Program-made: the position numbers and the translations under genes | Origin: Laccaria trichodermophora | Taxonomy: Eukaryota > Basidiomycota > Agaricomycetes > Agaricales > Hydnangiaceae | Direction: 5' to 3' | Length of the DNA: 64,000 nucleotides | Assembly (NCBI GenBank): GCA_018417955.1 | Contig: JACTVC010000014.1 | Span: 1,116,001 to 1,180,000, forward strand | Notes under the pieces: generated by a model | Told to the model about the DNA's origin: nothing | The model's database searches: none | The model's input: only the letters and a program-made list of their open reading frames with translations | Shown: in pieces, positions 47,369-58,015 of the stretch | How the letters are laid out: every line of letters starts with the position of its first letter | Numbering within the stretch: position 1 is the first letter of the stretch

Positions 47369-49135
47369 TCACATGATCACGCAGTCTTTGTCCTTTCCAT
47401 TCTTACTGGTATCGACATCCGAGTTTCGGTGAAGAATGGCACCTGGGTTGCCAGGTTGAGGCATCGCCTGGTTCTGGGAACCTTTTAACCGTTGAGCTGC
47501 ACGCTTATCGCCTTGTTCGGCGGCTTTCTTGTAGTACGATATCGCCCTTGGTGAAACAATGATAAAAAGCCTCATCCAAGTAAAAGCTCAACTTACTGGG
47601 GTAGGTTCGCTTGCGTCCCAATCCCCACCTCCAAGAAATAACCAACAGCGTACATGGCCTTTGGCAGCCCCGCATCCGCCGCTCTCTGTGCCCACAAGAA
47701 AGCTTCCGTGTCCGATTGGGGAAGAACGCCAGGTGAACCAACAAGATACCATGCCGTTAGCGCGAAGCACGCATCACGATGATTTTGTTGAGCAGCGATA
47801 TTCTGCGAAAATTCAAAGATCAATGAGACGTCAGGGTGAAGTGGGTGAAGGACGCGCGTAATAGTGGATTGAGAGGGCGGGATCTTGAGGACACCCCATC
47901 TTCCCATACTCATAGCACTCTCCTAACCTGTACGCACTTGGCGCATACCCCAGCTCCGCTGCCTGGGCCAAGAGCTCAGTAGAATACTCATAGTCCACGA
48001 AAAGGACATTGTCGACACCACGTTCATGCAATAACGCCAACTCATGCAACGCATGGGGGAACTCGGCCGTCGCATTCTCCGCACTTCGCTTCAGCCACTT
48101 CACACCCTCCTTCGGGCTCTTCGACAGACCCAGCTCTCCGTTGAGTTCCGCAATGCCAAGCCGATACATCGCCCCTGGATGTAGCGCAGCCGCAGCTTTT
48201 CGGAAAAACGTCAACGCTTTCGCTGATTCTCGCCTACACCCCCATCCATTCTCGCAGCATGTCCCAGCACGGTAAGCGGCATCAGGATGTCCATGCTTGG
48301 CGGCGAGGATGAACAAAGGGTACGCCCGGTCAAAGTCTTGCCTGTTCTTAACAGTGCCAATGCCATTAGAATAGCAATCGGCGAGAAAGTACTGACTAGG
48401 CGGATGACCTCTGTCTGCCAGACGTTTGAGCAGTGAAGTAGCTTCGCGGACCAGATCTTCGCGTTTCTCCAAGGCCTTTTCTACTTCCATCACATTTCCC
48501 AGCGTTTGCTGCGGGATCGGCAGCGACTTTGATGCATCTATCATGAACACGGCAAACTCGAACTGCAGGTCAGGGTCTTGGGTCTTCTTGGCATTAGCTC
48601 GGTAGAGCTCAAGAGTACGTTCGTGAGAGAGAAGGGAGGCTTGGTTACCGGGACGAAGATGGGAGTGATCGAGGATTGGGCCAGCCGGCGGGGGGGATGG
48701 TGCGCGAATGGATTGTGAGGCGTTCGAGTTGGGTTGTCTATAAGGAGAGTAGGAATCTCGACCAATAACGGGGTTGTAGGATGAATTCGGATGAAGGCCA
48801 CTAGGATTGATCGGCGAGTCGCCATTGAAAAAGTCATCGTTGTCGTCTTCTGGTTCTGGTGTATGGTTCTCATACTCCTGCTCCGGCTCATACTGGCTGT
48901 GTCGATGCGACATTGACTGCGGTTGTTGAGGAATAGGGGGACGTGGAAGCTCCCTGCTTGGGCGAGAAGGCATAGATTGTGGCTCGGGCGGGTTTTCTGG
49001 CTGGTTTTCTGGCTGGTAATCCTCCTGCAAGCCGAATTCAGTGGCCATGGACAGACGGTGTTGTTGCTGCTGTTGGGTGTACTGCTGATTATCCCATGTA
49101 GCAGGCTGGGAGCGTTGCTGGGCATATGCCGCCAT
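47369..49135 (-). CDS. SKT5: Skt5/Chs4-type chitin synthase III activator
   Basis: Sel1-repeat protein that activates and localises chitin synthase III (Chs3 in yeast) at the plasma membrane. ATG at 49135 opens a long low-complexity Gln/Pro/Ser/Glu region (about 200 residues). The Sel1 repeats follow: LLKRLADRGHPPSQYFLADC, LFILAAKHGHPDAAYRAGTC, FFRKAAAALHPGAMYRLGIA, WLKRSAENATAEFPHALHEL, LLAQAAELGYAPSAYRLGEC, HRDACFALTAWYLVGSPG, WAQRAADAGLPKAMYAVGYF and YYKKAAEQGDKRAAQRL. The last four residues are CVIM, a farnesylation CaaX box as on yeast Chs4, which supports both the identity and the last exon. At least two introns near the 3' end (around 47905-47830 and 47595-47545). Confidence 0.92.
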
Positions 49136-49978
49136 CTTGATTCAGCCTAGATGAATGTAGGTGGTGATGGTGGTAAGAGAGCAGCAGAGGAGTTTATCCA
49201 GACTTTGCTCTTTCAGGCTTGCCGGTGTTCTACTTACATTCATGTCATCAATTGACTCCAACTTGTTTTTTCTGCGTTTGGTTATGACGTGCATGGCCTA
49301 TTCCAGTTTTATCATAAACGCCCTATCGTACTTAACAATCCCGCTCGATCGTATTTATCTACCCAGCAAAGACCCAGCATTTTCTACCGAACAAATAAAC
49401 GCAACGCTGCTGGAATGAAGCGTTTCGCTTTCATCTTGTTGCCGTGCCGCGCACTCGTTTTGATCCAGCCAAGCGCCAGCGAGCACTTGGCTGATGTTTG
49501 AGAGCAAGGGCTAGCCTGAGAGTCCCTTTGTTGGACCCATTTTCATGGGCAGCACTTGTCCTACTTCGTGATTGGCGGTTGGTGTTATGCATGCATGTCC
49601 TTGTACGCGTCATGATCAGTTGCCGCTGTGGGGGTTGATCACTCTTTTTCGTCGTTATATTTAACGCACGGTTCTCAGCAATCAACATCGGCAATGGTGA
49701 CAAGCAAACTGGGCCTCAACATCGCACCACTCATGCACTCAAACCAAAAGAGAGATGAGTCCGAGAGATTTGAATAGACGTAAGATGCGTCCAAGATTCA
49801 GAGACGCGGCGTCACATCCGTTATGTACATGTTCACTTCACGTGCGCGTAATACTATAGCCAAAGTTGTGGACTCAAAGGTGGGTTCAGAATCAATCTTC
49901 AAACCAAACTTTCGAGGGTGACTCCCGAATTGTAGTTGTTCGTTCTGTCAGCGCGACACGATCCTCCACATCTCCATA
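49136..49978. other. Divergent promoter region SKT5 / EXO84
   Basis: About 840 bp between divergent starts, long for this gene-dense half. Several short frames lack any family resemblance. Nothing else is recognised; a longer SKT5 5' leader may lie here. Confidence 0.45.
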
Positions 49979-52938
49979 ATGGAGTCGCTACGATCACGAC
50001 CGTCTCAGGCACCTCGGAAAGCGCAACGCACTCCCACTAAACTCTCCAAGCAAGGTCCTGGTCCCGCACCGCGCGACCGAAATAAGACCCGCATCGATGA
50101 CAAAATTAAGAAGCGCATGTCCATGCGATACGCTGACATATCGAGTCCGACAGAGCTGACAGGTCTGCCTGCGATGCCAAGTCTCGCGGGGATGACGTCG
50201 CCACCTGTGCGGGGAATGATGGGAGAAGGAGAAGAGGATGTGCGAGATCGAACGGGGTCGAAGGACGACGCCAAGGTCGCAGTGAATGATAAGAAACTGT
50301 TGAGTGCAGAGGATTTTGATCCTGATGCTTGTGAGTCGCGAATATATGACTTGAAGTGATAATGAACAGGGTCTTTCTGAATGAACAGTTCTCAAGCTGA
50401 AACTTGCAAACTCGACGGAAGCTGAGCTGAAGTTACTCCAATCATCTTTGCATAAAGCAAAAGATGATACCGCTTCTGAGCTGCAGCGGAGTGTCTTCAA
50501 AAAGTACGCCGTGCTTTCCTCGCAGCTTATTTGCCTGACCTTCTAATTCTAAAGTTACGCGGAATTCGTCCTGATTTCGAAAGAGATATCGGTCCTGGAA
50601 AACGAAATGCTTGAGCTAAAGGAGCTTCTATCAGACTACAAATCAATGCCGTCCATGTTACACATACCCGACCCAACCGCCATCTCCTCATCCTCTCTAT
50701 CTACATACAAACGCTCCTCCGTCGCCGATCTTCGTGTACTCTACTTCAACCAAATGCAGGCCCTCCACGCCTCAATTGAGGGCGCAGCCAAATTTGTCCC
50801 TACGACGCCCGGCAGACATGTCGTTGGTGAAATGGAGGGCGTACTCAGTCTTAACGCAGCCACATACAAGATCATCAACAAGGCGAAGTTCGTCGTGTTG
50901 AATGATGCAGTGTTGGTGGCTAAAAGAAGGAGACGGAATGTTGGAGGAAGAGAAGGCACTGGATCCACGGTGAATGAGGGAAAGCTTGTCGCGGAGAAAT
51001 GCTGGGCTTTGAATGAAATGTTGGTTCTTGATACCAAAGATTCTGCAAGTACGTCTGGAATCTTTGAAAGCGGACACGGTTGTTAAGGCGACTTTTCAGG
51101 CATGACGAATGTCTTCAAAATAAGACATGGGAAGGAAACTCATGTTTATCGAACGGATACTCCGCAGGAGAAGAAGAGTTTATTGTCTCAATTCCGTCAA
51201 GTAGCTGAAGAGCTCTCGGCGAAGCGTCGCAAAGAGAGAGAGGGAGAACACGAACGGAGGAAGAGCATGTGGCAAGGCGGCGGTGGTGACGTGAGTCTTT
51301 TCGGGTGCGAAGAACATCCAAAGGTCTGATAAGTGCTATAGCGCAGTACAACAATACCCCCAATGCCAGAGTGGATGGCTGACCTCGCGAAAAAAGGTGG
51401 TGAAATCCCAGGATCCGGAAACGACGCCAAGGAGAAGGCGGAGCGGGATGCACGGTTCGTCGGGGATTGGTCTGACGATCTGACTGTTGCTATTGCTCTG
51501 AAAGAGTGGTCCAAAGCCGTCGAGCTTGTTGAACAAGGTTTGGTCTAGCCTCTTTTTCACTTCGAAGCTGCTGATAGGTATTCCTTCAGGACAAGCTAAA
51601 CTCTCAACTGTTCCTCTGCTCGCGTCCAAACTACCGGCTCTCACGAATCAGCTGACCACATCCCTGCTGGCGTCCCTCTCCTTGATGTCGAACCGAAAGT
51701 CTAGCGTAGTGCTTTTAATCTCCCTGCTCAATCGACTGAAAGCTGGTGCCCCTGCTCGGAGTACGTTCCTTGAAATGCGTAGCAAGGTGATTCGTGGACA
51801 TGTGCGCAAGATACGATTTGAGGGCCACATTGGGTCGTACATTGGCGATCTTGCCACTGTTTACTTTACAGGAATCAAACATACGGCGGACTGGTACCTG
51901 GCAAGCTTTAAGGAGAATGAGGTGGCGAGCTGTGAGTCATTTCGTTCTCACCTTTTGCATGCATCCGACTAAAAAGTTGAAGCCTTCATAACGTGGGCTA
52001 AAGAGGAAATTCAAAGCTATGCCGAAACCTTCAGGAAGCAGGTTTACTCCAAAGACGTCGACCCCAAGGTTGTGGAAGACGCTATTCAAGTAACTCATAC
52101 TCAGAGCAAGAAGGTGATATCATTCGTTTGTGGCAAAGTAGTAATCTTACTATCCTGCCTTTAGCTACTTCAAGAATATGGTCTCGACTTTCGATATCTA
52201 CTCGACGAACTTCTCGTCCAACACCCAAAGGAAGCTGTCAAAGCTACAGCTGCATTCTCTCTTGACGGTCATCGCACATCAAAGCCCCCTACCCAATCAT
52301 CCCCACCCATTCCTGAACCAGTCGAACAGCCACCTCCCTCCTTGCAACTACCACCTGCGCCTACACCTCCTACATTATTAGATCCGCCTATCCGACGTCG
52401 CCGGTCACCCGTACCCTCTTCACATTCCAGCAGCACCTCGTCCCTCCCACAAACCATAGGCACCGGAGAATCGCTGCATCCCCCAGGAACACCCAACACC
52501 CTGATCTCGAACCTGGGGCTGCGCAATGCTAGCAGCCCTAGCTCCTATTCCAACGGGGCCCCACTGAATAACACTGCGCGTCCGGCAGGGTACCCAGGAG
52601 GCTTGGTAAACCGTAGTCGCACCCCGTCAGTTACACAACAATGGCAGGGAGGACCTCCACCCACCTCTGCGCCCATCCCTGATCTTCCGCTGACCTCTCC
52701 CGTGGCGAGACGACCTCGATCTCCGCCTTTGAGTGCTAACCCGTTCCGTGCTGGTACTGTTGGTGGTGGCGGTGTGAAAGAACGAGTTGATAGAGACAGA
52801 CCGCCCAGGTCTGCGAGGGGTAGTCCTGTCCCTTGGAATCAAGGACCACTCCCCCCAAGGTCTATCAACCGACCTGGGAGCGCGACGGGCCACCGGTTAC
52901 CGCCTGCTGCTGTTCCGCAGAGGGAAGGGATGATTTAG
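49979..52938 (+). CDS. EXO84: Exocyst subunit Exo84
   Basis: Component of the octameric exocyst that tethers secretory vesicles at growth sites. ATG at 49979. A basic N-terminus contains RIDDKIKKRMSMRYADIS, typical of fungal Exo84. Next is the Vps51/Exo84 N-terminal helix bundle: FDPDAFLKLKLANSTEAELK, AEFVLISKEISVLENEMLELKELL. The PH domain follows: PGRHVVGEMEGVLSLNAATY, AKFVVLNDAVLVAKRRRR, VFKIRHGKETHVYRTDTPQEKKSLL. The C-terminal helical domain has DLTVAIALKEWSKAVELVEQG, GHIGSYIGDLATVYFTGIKH and a segment YGLDFRYLLDELL. The last 200 residues are a Pro/Ser-rich tail (FRAGTVGGGGV) that is probably disordered. Stop at 52938. Confidence 0.9.
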
Positions 52939-53393
52939 GGAGGTGTGGAATCACTTTTTTTTCTATTTCGATGGTCCAGGCTGCTGTATAAGTTTATAAA
53001 CTGTATTTTACTGATGTCACGTATCAGGATTCAGCATGAATAATCCGTAATCACGAGTTTCTTTCCAGTCAAACGTTGAACTATTGAAGCCAATGCGCAA
53101 GGCAGATTTTAGCATGGTCACTTAAGTGCGCTGGACGTCGCATCCAAAGACCGGGGTATTTTCATTTCAAACATGCTACAGGGGCAGTCTGTACTTGGAC
53201 TACAATAAGCGTCATAGTGTACAATACTTGGTGATTTCAAAAGCTCGAAAAAAGGGCAAGGGCTGTTAAAGGCATGAACGATAGCGTGTCATCGTAAGTG
53301 AGCGAGTAAGTGTCATATGAGCAATAAATCAACTGTCCAAATGGTAGATGAAATGAGAGAAAACGAAGGAGTTGTCGGGGGCAGGTTCACACT
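52939..53393. other. Intergenic, convergent 3' ends
   Basis: 3' regions of EXO84 and the PalI-like gene. No gene or repeat seen. Confidence 0.5.
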
Positions 53394-54111
53394 TCAATAA
53401 GTTGACCTGGTCCTTCTCTTGTAGCTGCCCAAAGCGCCGAAAGCTGAGAGGCAGAATCCAAACACCAGCGCGACGAGAGCGCCGAGAGTTAGCCAGTTGG
53501 CATTCCCATACTGTGCACGATCGCCCTGGTTGCGATAGCGTTGACGCGCGATTCCGAACAAAATCATGTCAATGATCCAAGCGACGAAGATGATGAGGAA
53601 CGCAAGGCCAGAGAGGAGAGCCATGATAATGGTTCCCACGCGATGGAAAGCGAGACCAAAAAGTCCAGCAAAAAATGCGAAACCTGTGATGCCGGCAGCT
53701 TTAATGAAGGTTAGAAAGGTGTTAACTATAGCTGGCATATCCAAGACACACCAAGTGGATGTAGAATCAACGTTCTGGTGAGACTACGAATAATGGCGGA
53801 TTGTAGACGGGGGTTGTCCCTATACAATATACAAGTTGAAAGTTAAACTTTTTGGATAAGATGGGGAACTAACTGAAAGCGGTAACCGACAGAAGGACTG
53901 TGTCCTGTGAAGCCAAAGACACCGTAACGAACAGTACTGCTGCCTGAACCAACGTGCAGAAATGATACCGATTGCCACGTAGGCGACGATACCGACACCT
54001 TGAGACTGTTCAGGTGGATTAAGACAGTCTCAAGTGGAGGAGACTCACGAAGATCAGCAGGACCATGGCTGCGAAGCAAAAAAACACACCAGGAAGGGCG
54101 GGGCTGGGCAT
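53394..54111 (-). CDS. SUR7/PalI-family membrane protein
   Basis: Four-transmembrane plasma-membrane protein of the SUR7/PalI/Rim9 group, which covers eisosome proteins and the pH-sensing partner Rim9/PalI. Exons: MPSPALPGVFFCFAAMVLLIF (start 54111, donor GTGAGT); VSVSSPTWQSVSFLHVGSG and VRYGVFGFTGHSPSVGYRFQ; IRSLTRTLILHPL; then AAGITGFAFFAGLFGLAFHR, a third segment TIIMALLSGLAFLIIFVAWI and a fourth LGALVALVFGFCLSAFGAL. The first extracellular loop with the W-S-FL and GVFGF-pattern fits the family. ARQRYRNQ is between segments three and four, and the tail SYKRRTRSTY is basic and cytosolic. Which subgroup it belongs to cannot be told from this sequence. Confidence 0.8.
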
Positions 54112-54442
54112 GATTTATTCTGTGGACGGCGCTCAAAATTCTTTGGATGGCGTGAATGTGTTCGTAAGGATCGTTAGATGGAACCAGGGGGCGTCTTATA
54201 TGGAGAGGTAGGAGCAATGACGCAGCTCGAGACCATTTTTGAGATTTTGATGAAATTCGAACCCTTTGAGAAGCGTGCGACTCATGAGGTCATGCGAACC
54301 ACGTGCTCCCTATGGTGGGCACGTGCCCTAATCCTCAAGAGTAACGGCAACTAATTCCCTCGACGTTGCATACAAGTCGCGTCTCTACCTCTGCATAAAC
54401 GTCGAGTTTTGAGTCGAAAAGGACAGGCGTACGGGCCACTTT
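54112..54442. promoter_or_regulatory. Divergent promoter PalI-like / AP-3 delta
   Basis: 330 bp between two starts facing away from each other. Contains CCACGTGCTCCCTATGGTGGGCACGTGCC at 54299-54327, with two CACGTG E-box cores 18 bp apart in a near-palindrome. That is a good candidate site for a bHLH factor, but no experiment supports it here. Confidence 0.45.
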
Positions 54443-57400
54443 ATGTGGGAGCGAACATTGCAAGATCTGATCCGCGGATTGCGTGCCAACAAGAGCGATG
54501 AAGCAACGTTTATAGCGAAAGCAGTCGACGAAATTCGGCAGGAGATCAAGGGCGATGACATGGAGTTGAAGGCAGGGGCAGTATTAAAGCTCACATATGT
54601 GTGTATCATTCTTGATTTCACGTTTGAATGGCATCCATTGAATTTTACATGAAAAGCTCGATATGTTAGGATATGACATGAGCTGGGCCTCGTTTCACGT
54701 TGTAGAGGTGATGTCGTCTCCGAGAGTCCACCTGAAGAGCGTCGGGTATCTGGGTGCTGTGCAATCGTTCGAACAGGACACGGATGTTCTTATGCTCACA
54801 ACCAATCTCCTGAAGAAGGTCGGCAACTCTCCTCTCAGCTTGGATCTCCTGCCTCATCAATCTCTTAGGACATGGGCTCTGCGCCTGCAGACATTGCAGT
54901 TACACTCAATGGGATCTCTCATATTGTGACGCACGACCTGGCTCGAGATCTCTCACCAGAGTTGATTGGCATGTTGAACCACTCGCGGCCCCACATACGA
55001 AAGAGAGCAATTTTGGCTCTCTACAAAGTAGTTGTGAAATATCCGGAGGCAATGAGTCACGCTCGTGCGCGTCTTGAAGAGAAGTTGGAAGATCCTGATT
55101 CTGGTGTGCAATTGTTGACGTCCTTTACCGCGAGGACAGAGCCTGATAATCACGCAGCTGTCGTCGCCGCTACAGTCAACATCCTCTGCGAGCTCGCACG
55201 CCGCAACCCACAAGATTACCTGTCACTGGCGCCCCAATTATTTCACCTCTTGACAACATCATCCAACAACTGGATGCTGATCAAAATCGTCAAGCTAGTA
55301 AGCCCCCTCTTTATCTAATACAATGTCCCTCATAGTTTTTAGTTTGGGTCATTGTCGCCTCACGAGCCTCGTTTAGTTAAGAAGCTGCAGCAACCAATCA
55401 CCGAGCTTATATCTACCACGCCGGCTATCTCCCTCTTATACGAATGCGTCCACACATGCATTATTGGAGGCATGCTACATGGTTCTTCGGGAGATTCCTT
55501 AGCGACCATGTGTGTGTCAAAGCTGGCCGCTTTTATCCAGGATGCAGATCAAAATTGTGAGTTTCTGAGGCTTTTCAGCAACAGTCTCTGATACACCTGG
55601 ATCAGTGAAATATATCGCTTTGTTGGCCATGGCAAAGATAGTACCTACGCATCCCCATCTCGTCGCCGAGTATCAAGATACAATTCTTGCGAGTGTAAGT
55701 GACGAAGATATCAGTATCCGGATGCGGGCACTTGACTTAGTGTCAGCAATGGTTTGTCGAATTGCAAGTCCCCTTACCTCCCTCGCACTGAATGGCGGTA
55801 TAGGTCGATCGAAGTAATCTCCAATCTATAGTACAACAATTGCTTACCCATCTTGTTCCTCAAAATTCTCAACCGTCCCGAACAGCCGCCCAACTGCTCG
55901 CTCAACAGACTGCTCCCCAGCGTCCTAGCAGTCCAAGCCCTACGATGTCATCTAGCCAATCCCCCGCCTATCGTTTGACACTCTCGCAGCGGATACTCAA
56001 CATGTGTTCACAATCAACTTATGAAAATGTGATCAATTTCGAATGGTATCTCTCGGTCCTCGTGGATCTTGCTCATATCGCCAAAGCCAACGTAGGCACC
56101 CAAATACGGGACCAGCTTGTGGACGTTGTTGGTCGTGTTCGTGCAGCAAGACCATACGCAGTCAAGTTGATGCACACGTTGTCAAGTGATGATACCATGT
56201 TGCGCAATGCGGAAGAGGAAGGCAGTTGTTCGGAAGTTTTATGGGCAGCAGCTTGGATATGTGGAGAGTATTGCCAGTACGTTCTATTGTTTTCATGGTT
56301 TCATATCAATATATCATGCCATCACCAGAGAGCTTCCTGAGCCTCAAAAGCTCTTGCCTCACCTCCTTCAACCAGGTGTAACAATTCTTCCCCCAGATAC
56401 CATTGCTGTTTACATCTCTGCAGCCACGAAAGTATTTGGCCACTGGGCATCTGAATTGGCGCAAAGATGGGATGATGACGATTTACCAGAAGTCAAGAGA
56501 GTTGTTGAAACAATATTAGCGAGGATGAGCGAGCTTGTGAGCAGTCCACACATTGAGGTTCAGGAACGGGTTTGTGGATCTTAGCCTCTCTGTCGTTTAT
56601 TGTCATCTAATAACTTTTAGGCGGCAAACACCTTGCAACTTTTCACCTTTATATCGGCTGACCTCAACGCCTACCGACCCAAACCCCAGTCATCCACACC
56701 TTCTTTGGCTGGGCCTTCATCTATTGACGTCGTTTCACTGGACGAGCCTCGCTTCCCTAAAAGCCTCTATCTCATTCAACCACTGTTCTCCGAATACGAG
56801 CTGAACCCTGTCGCTGTGCATGCACAAGCAAGCGTACCCGTGCCTGAAGGGCTAGATCTCGATGCTTGGATAGTTCAGCCCCCTCAGGAAGAATCTCACC
56901 ATGAGGAACGGAAAGCCAAGAAGGTCAAGAAGGGAAAAGGCAAGGAGCTGAATGGAAAGAAGGCAAAAGGGAAAACGCGAGAAATCGAGCAGGAAGAGCT
57001 CAGTGAAAACCGAGTGGTCCTTGCTCCCGTTGAGCCGGAGTACCAAACTGCAGAAGAGATTGCGGAACGGGAGCGGGTTAGTGATTTCCTCTCCACCTTT
57101 TCATTTACTGACATGGAAGTAACAGCGAAAAGCAGAGAGGCTGGCTCAACTTCGCGATGATCCTTACTATATCATGGATGACCGTCCGCAAAAGATAGTT
57201 GAGGACATCGATTCAATACCAGTGGTACATTTGGAGAATATGCCGTCACTAATTCCAGGTGAATGACTCTTTAGTTTTACTTTTGGATTGATCTGACGAA
57301 AACCACTAGACGTTATGGATACCCGGCTTAAGTCTTTGAGAGCATCTTCCCAAAACTTTTCTTCTGAACAGTTTGTGATTGACAGAGACGGTGAGATGCC

Positions 57401-57629
57401 GCAGGGTGCTCGACCTCTCACGCCATCAGCCATCCCACTCCCGCAGACCCCATATCGCTCGGTGACACCCACCATTCCTCTAACTTCCTTCCCGCAATAC
57501 GAGGCTCCCGGCGGCGAAGTGATACGCACGGGAACGCCGGAGCCTATCAAAGTGGTTCGGCCAAAGAAGAAGGGAACAGGAAAGAAGAAACGGACACAAC
57601 TTTCGTCTGTCGATACTGCACCCCCTTAA
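54443..57629 (+). CDS. APL5: AP-3 adaptor complex delta subunit
   Basis: Large subunit of AP-3, the adaptor for Golgi/endosome-to-vacuole transport. ATG at 54443 begins MWERTLQDLIRGLRANKSDE, the standard opening of delta adaptins. The HEAT-repeat trunk follows: MELKAGAVLKLTYLDMLGYD, MSWASFHVVEVMSSPR, FEQDTDVLMLTTNLLKKDMG, NGISHIVTHDLARDLSPEL, RPHIRKRAILALYKVVVKYP, WMLIKIVKLFGSLSPHEPRL, SPAYRLTLSQRILNMCSQ and TYENVINFEWYLSVLVDLAHIA. A Lys/Glu-rich hinge (KAKKVKKGKGKELNGKKAKG) and a C-terminal ear-like part with YYIMDDRPQKIVEDIDSIPVV follow. It ends in a basic tail at 57629. A proline-rich insertion lies after residue 400. More than ten introns. Confidence 0.9.
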
Positions 57630-58015
57630 TGAGATTGCATGTCGTTAGTTTGCTTGGATTGGTCAGCCGCACGAAGACCACGAGTTGCTGAACCGCTATG
57701 ATAGAACCTGGGAGAATGGCGTTGCTGTGTAACGTTGGCATGCCGGCTTCAGCTTGAGGCGCATCACTTGCAGGAGCGGCGGGGGAAGGAGATCGCCAGC
57801 GTTGCGAGAGTCACTGATGAGCTAGAAGGCATCTTTATGATGATTTGTGAGATAGATTAAGCGATTCAAAGCTGAGGTTTATGTTCTAGGATTATTTTGT
57901 CGAGTTTGACGGTCGTGGACACCGATTTTTTTTTGGAGCCAATATTACACTAAGAGGACGTCTCGGCAAACCATGGAATCATTATAAAACTTGATTGATT
58001 TTCTGACTAGATGCT
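57630..58015. other. Intergenic, convergent 3' ends
   Basis: Contains the 3' regions of AP-3 delta and the kinase-like gene. The last part (from about 57975) is also similar to sequence 3' of the truncated kinase copy (CTTGATTGATTTT at 57990 and 38208). Confidence 0.5.

Noticed and set aside
48541..49125. 194-codon second frame in the SKT5 low-complexity head
   Set aside because: Alternative frame of a Gln/Pro/Ser-rich repeat; the other frame continues into the Sel1 repeats.
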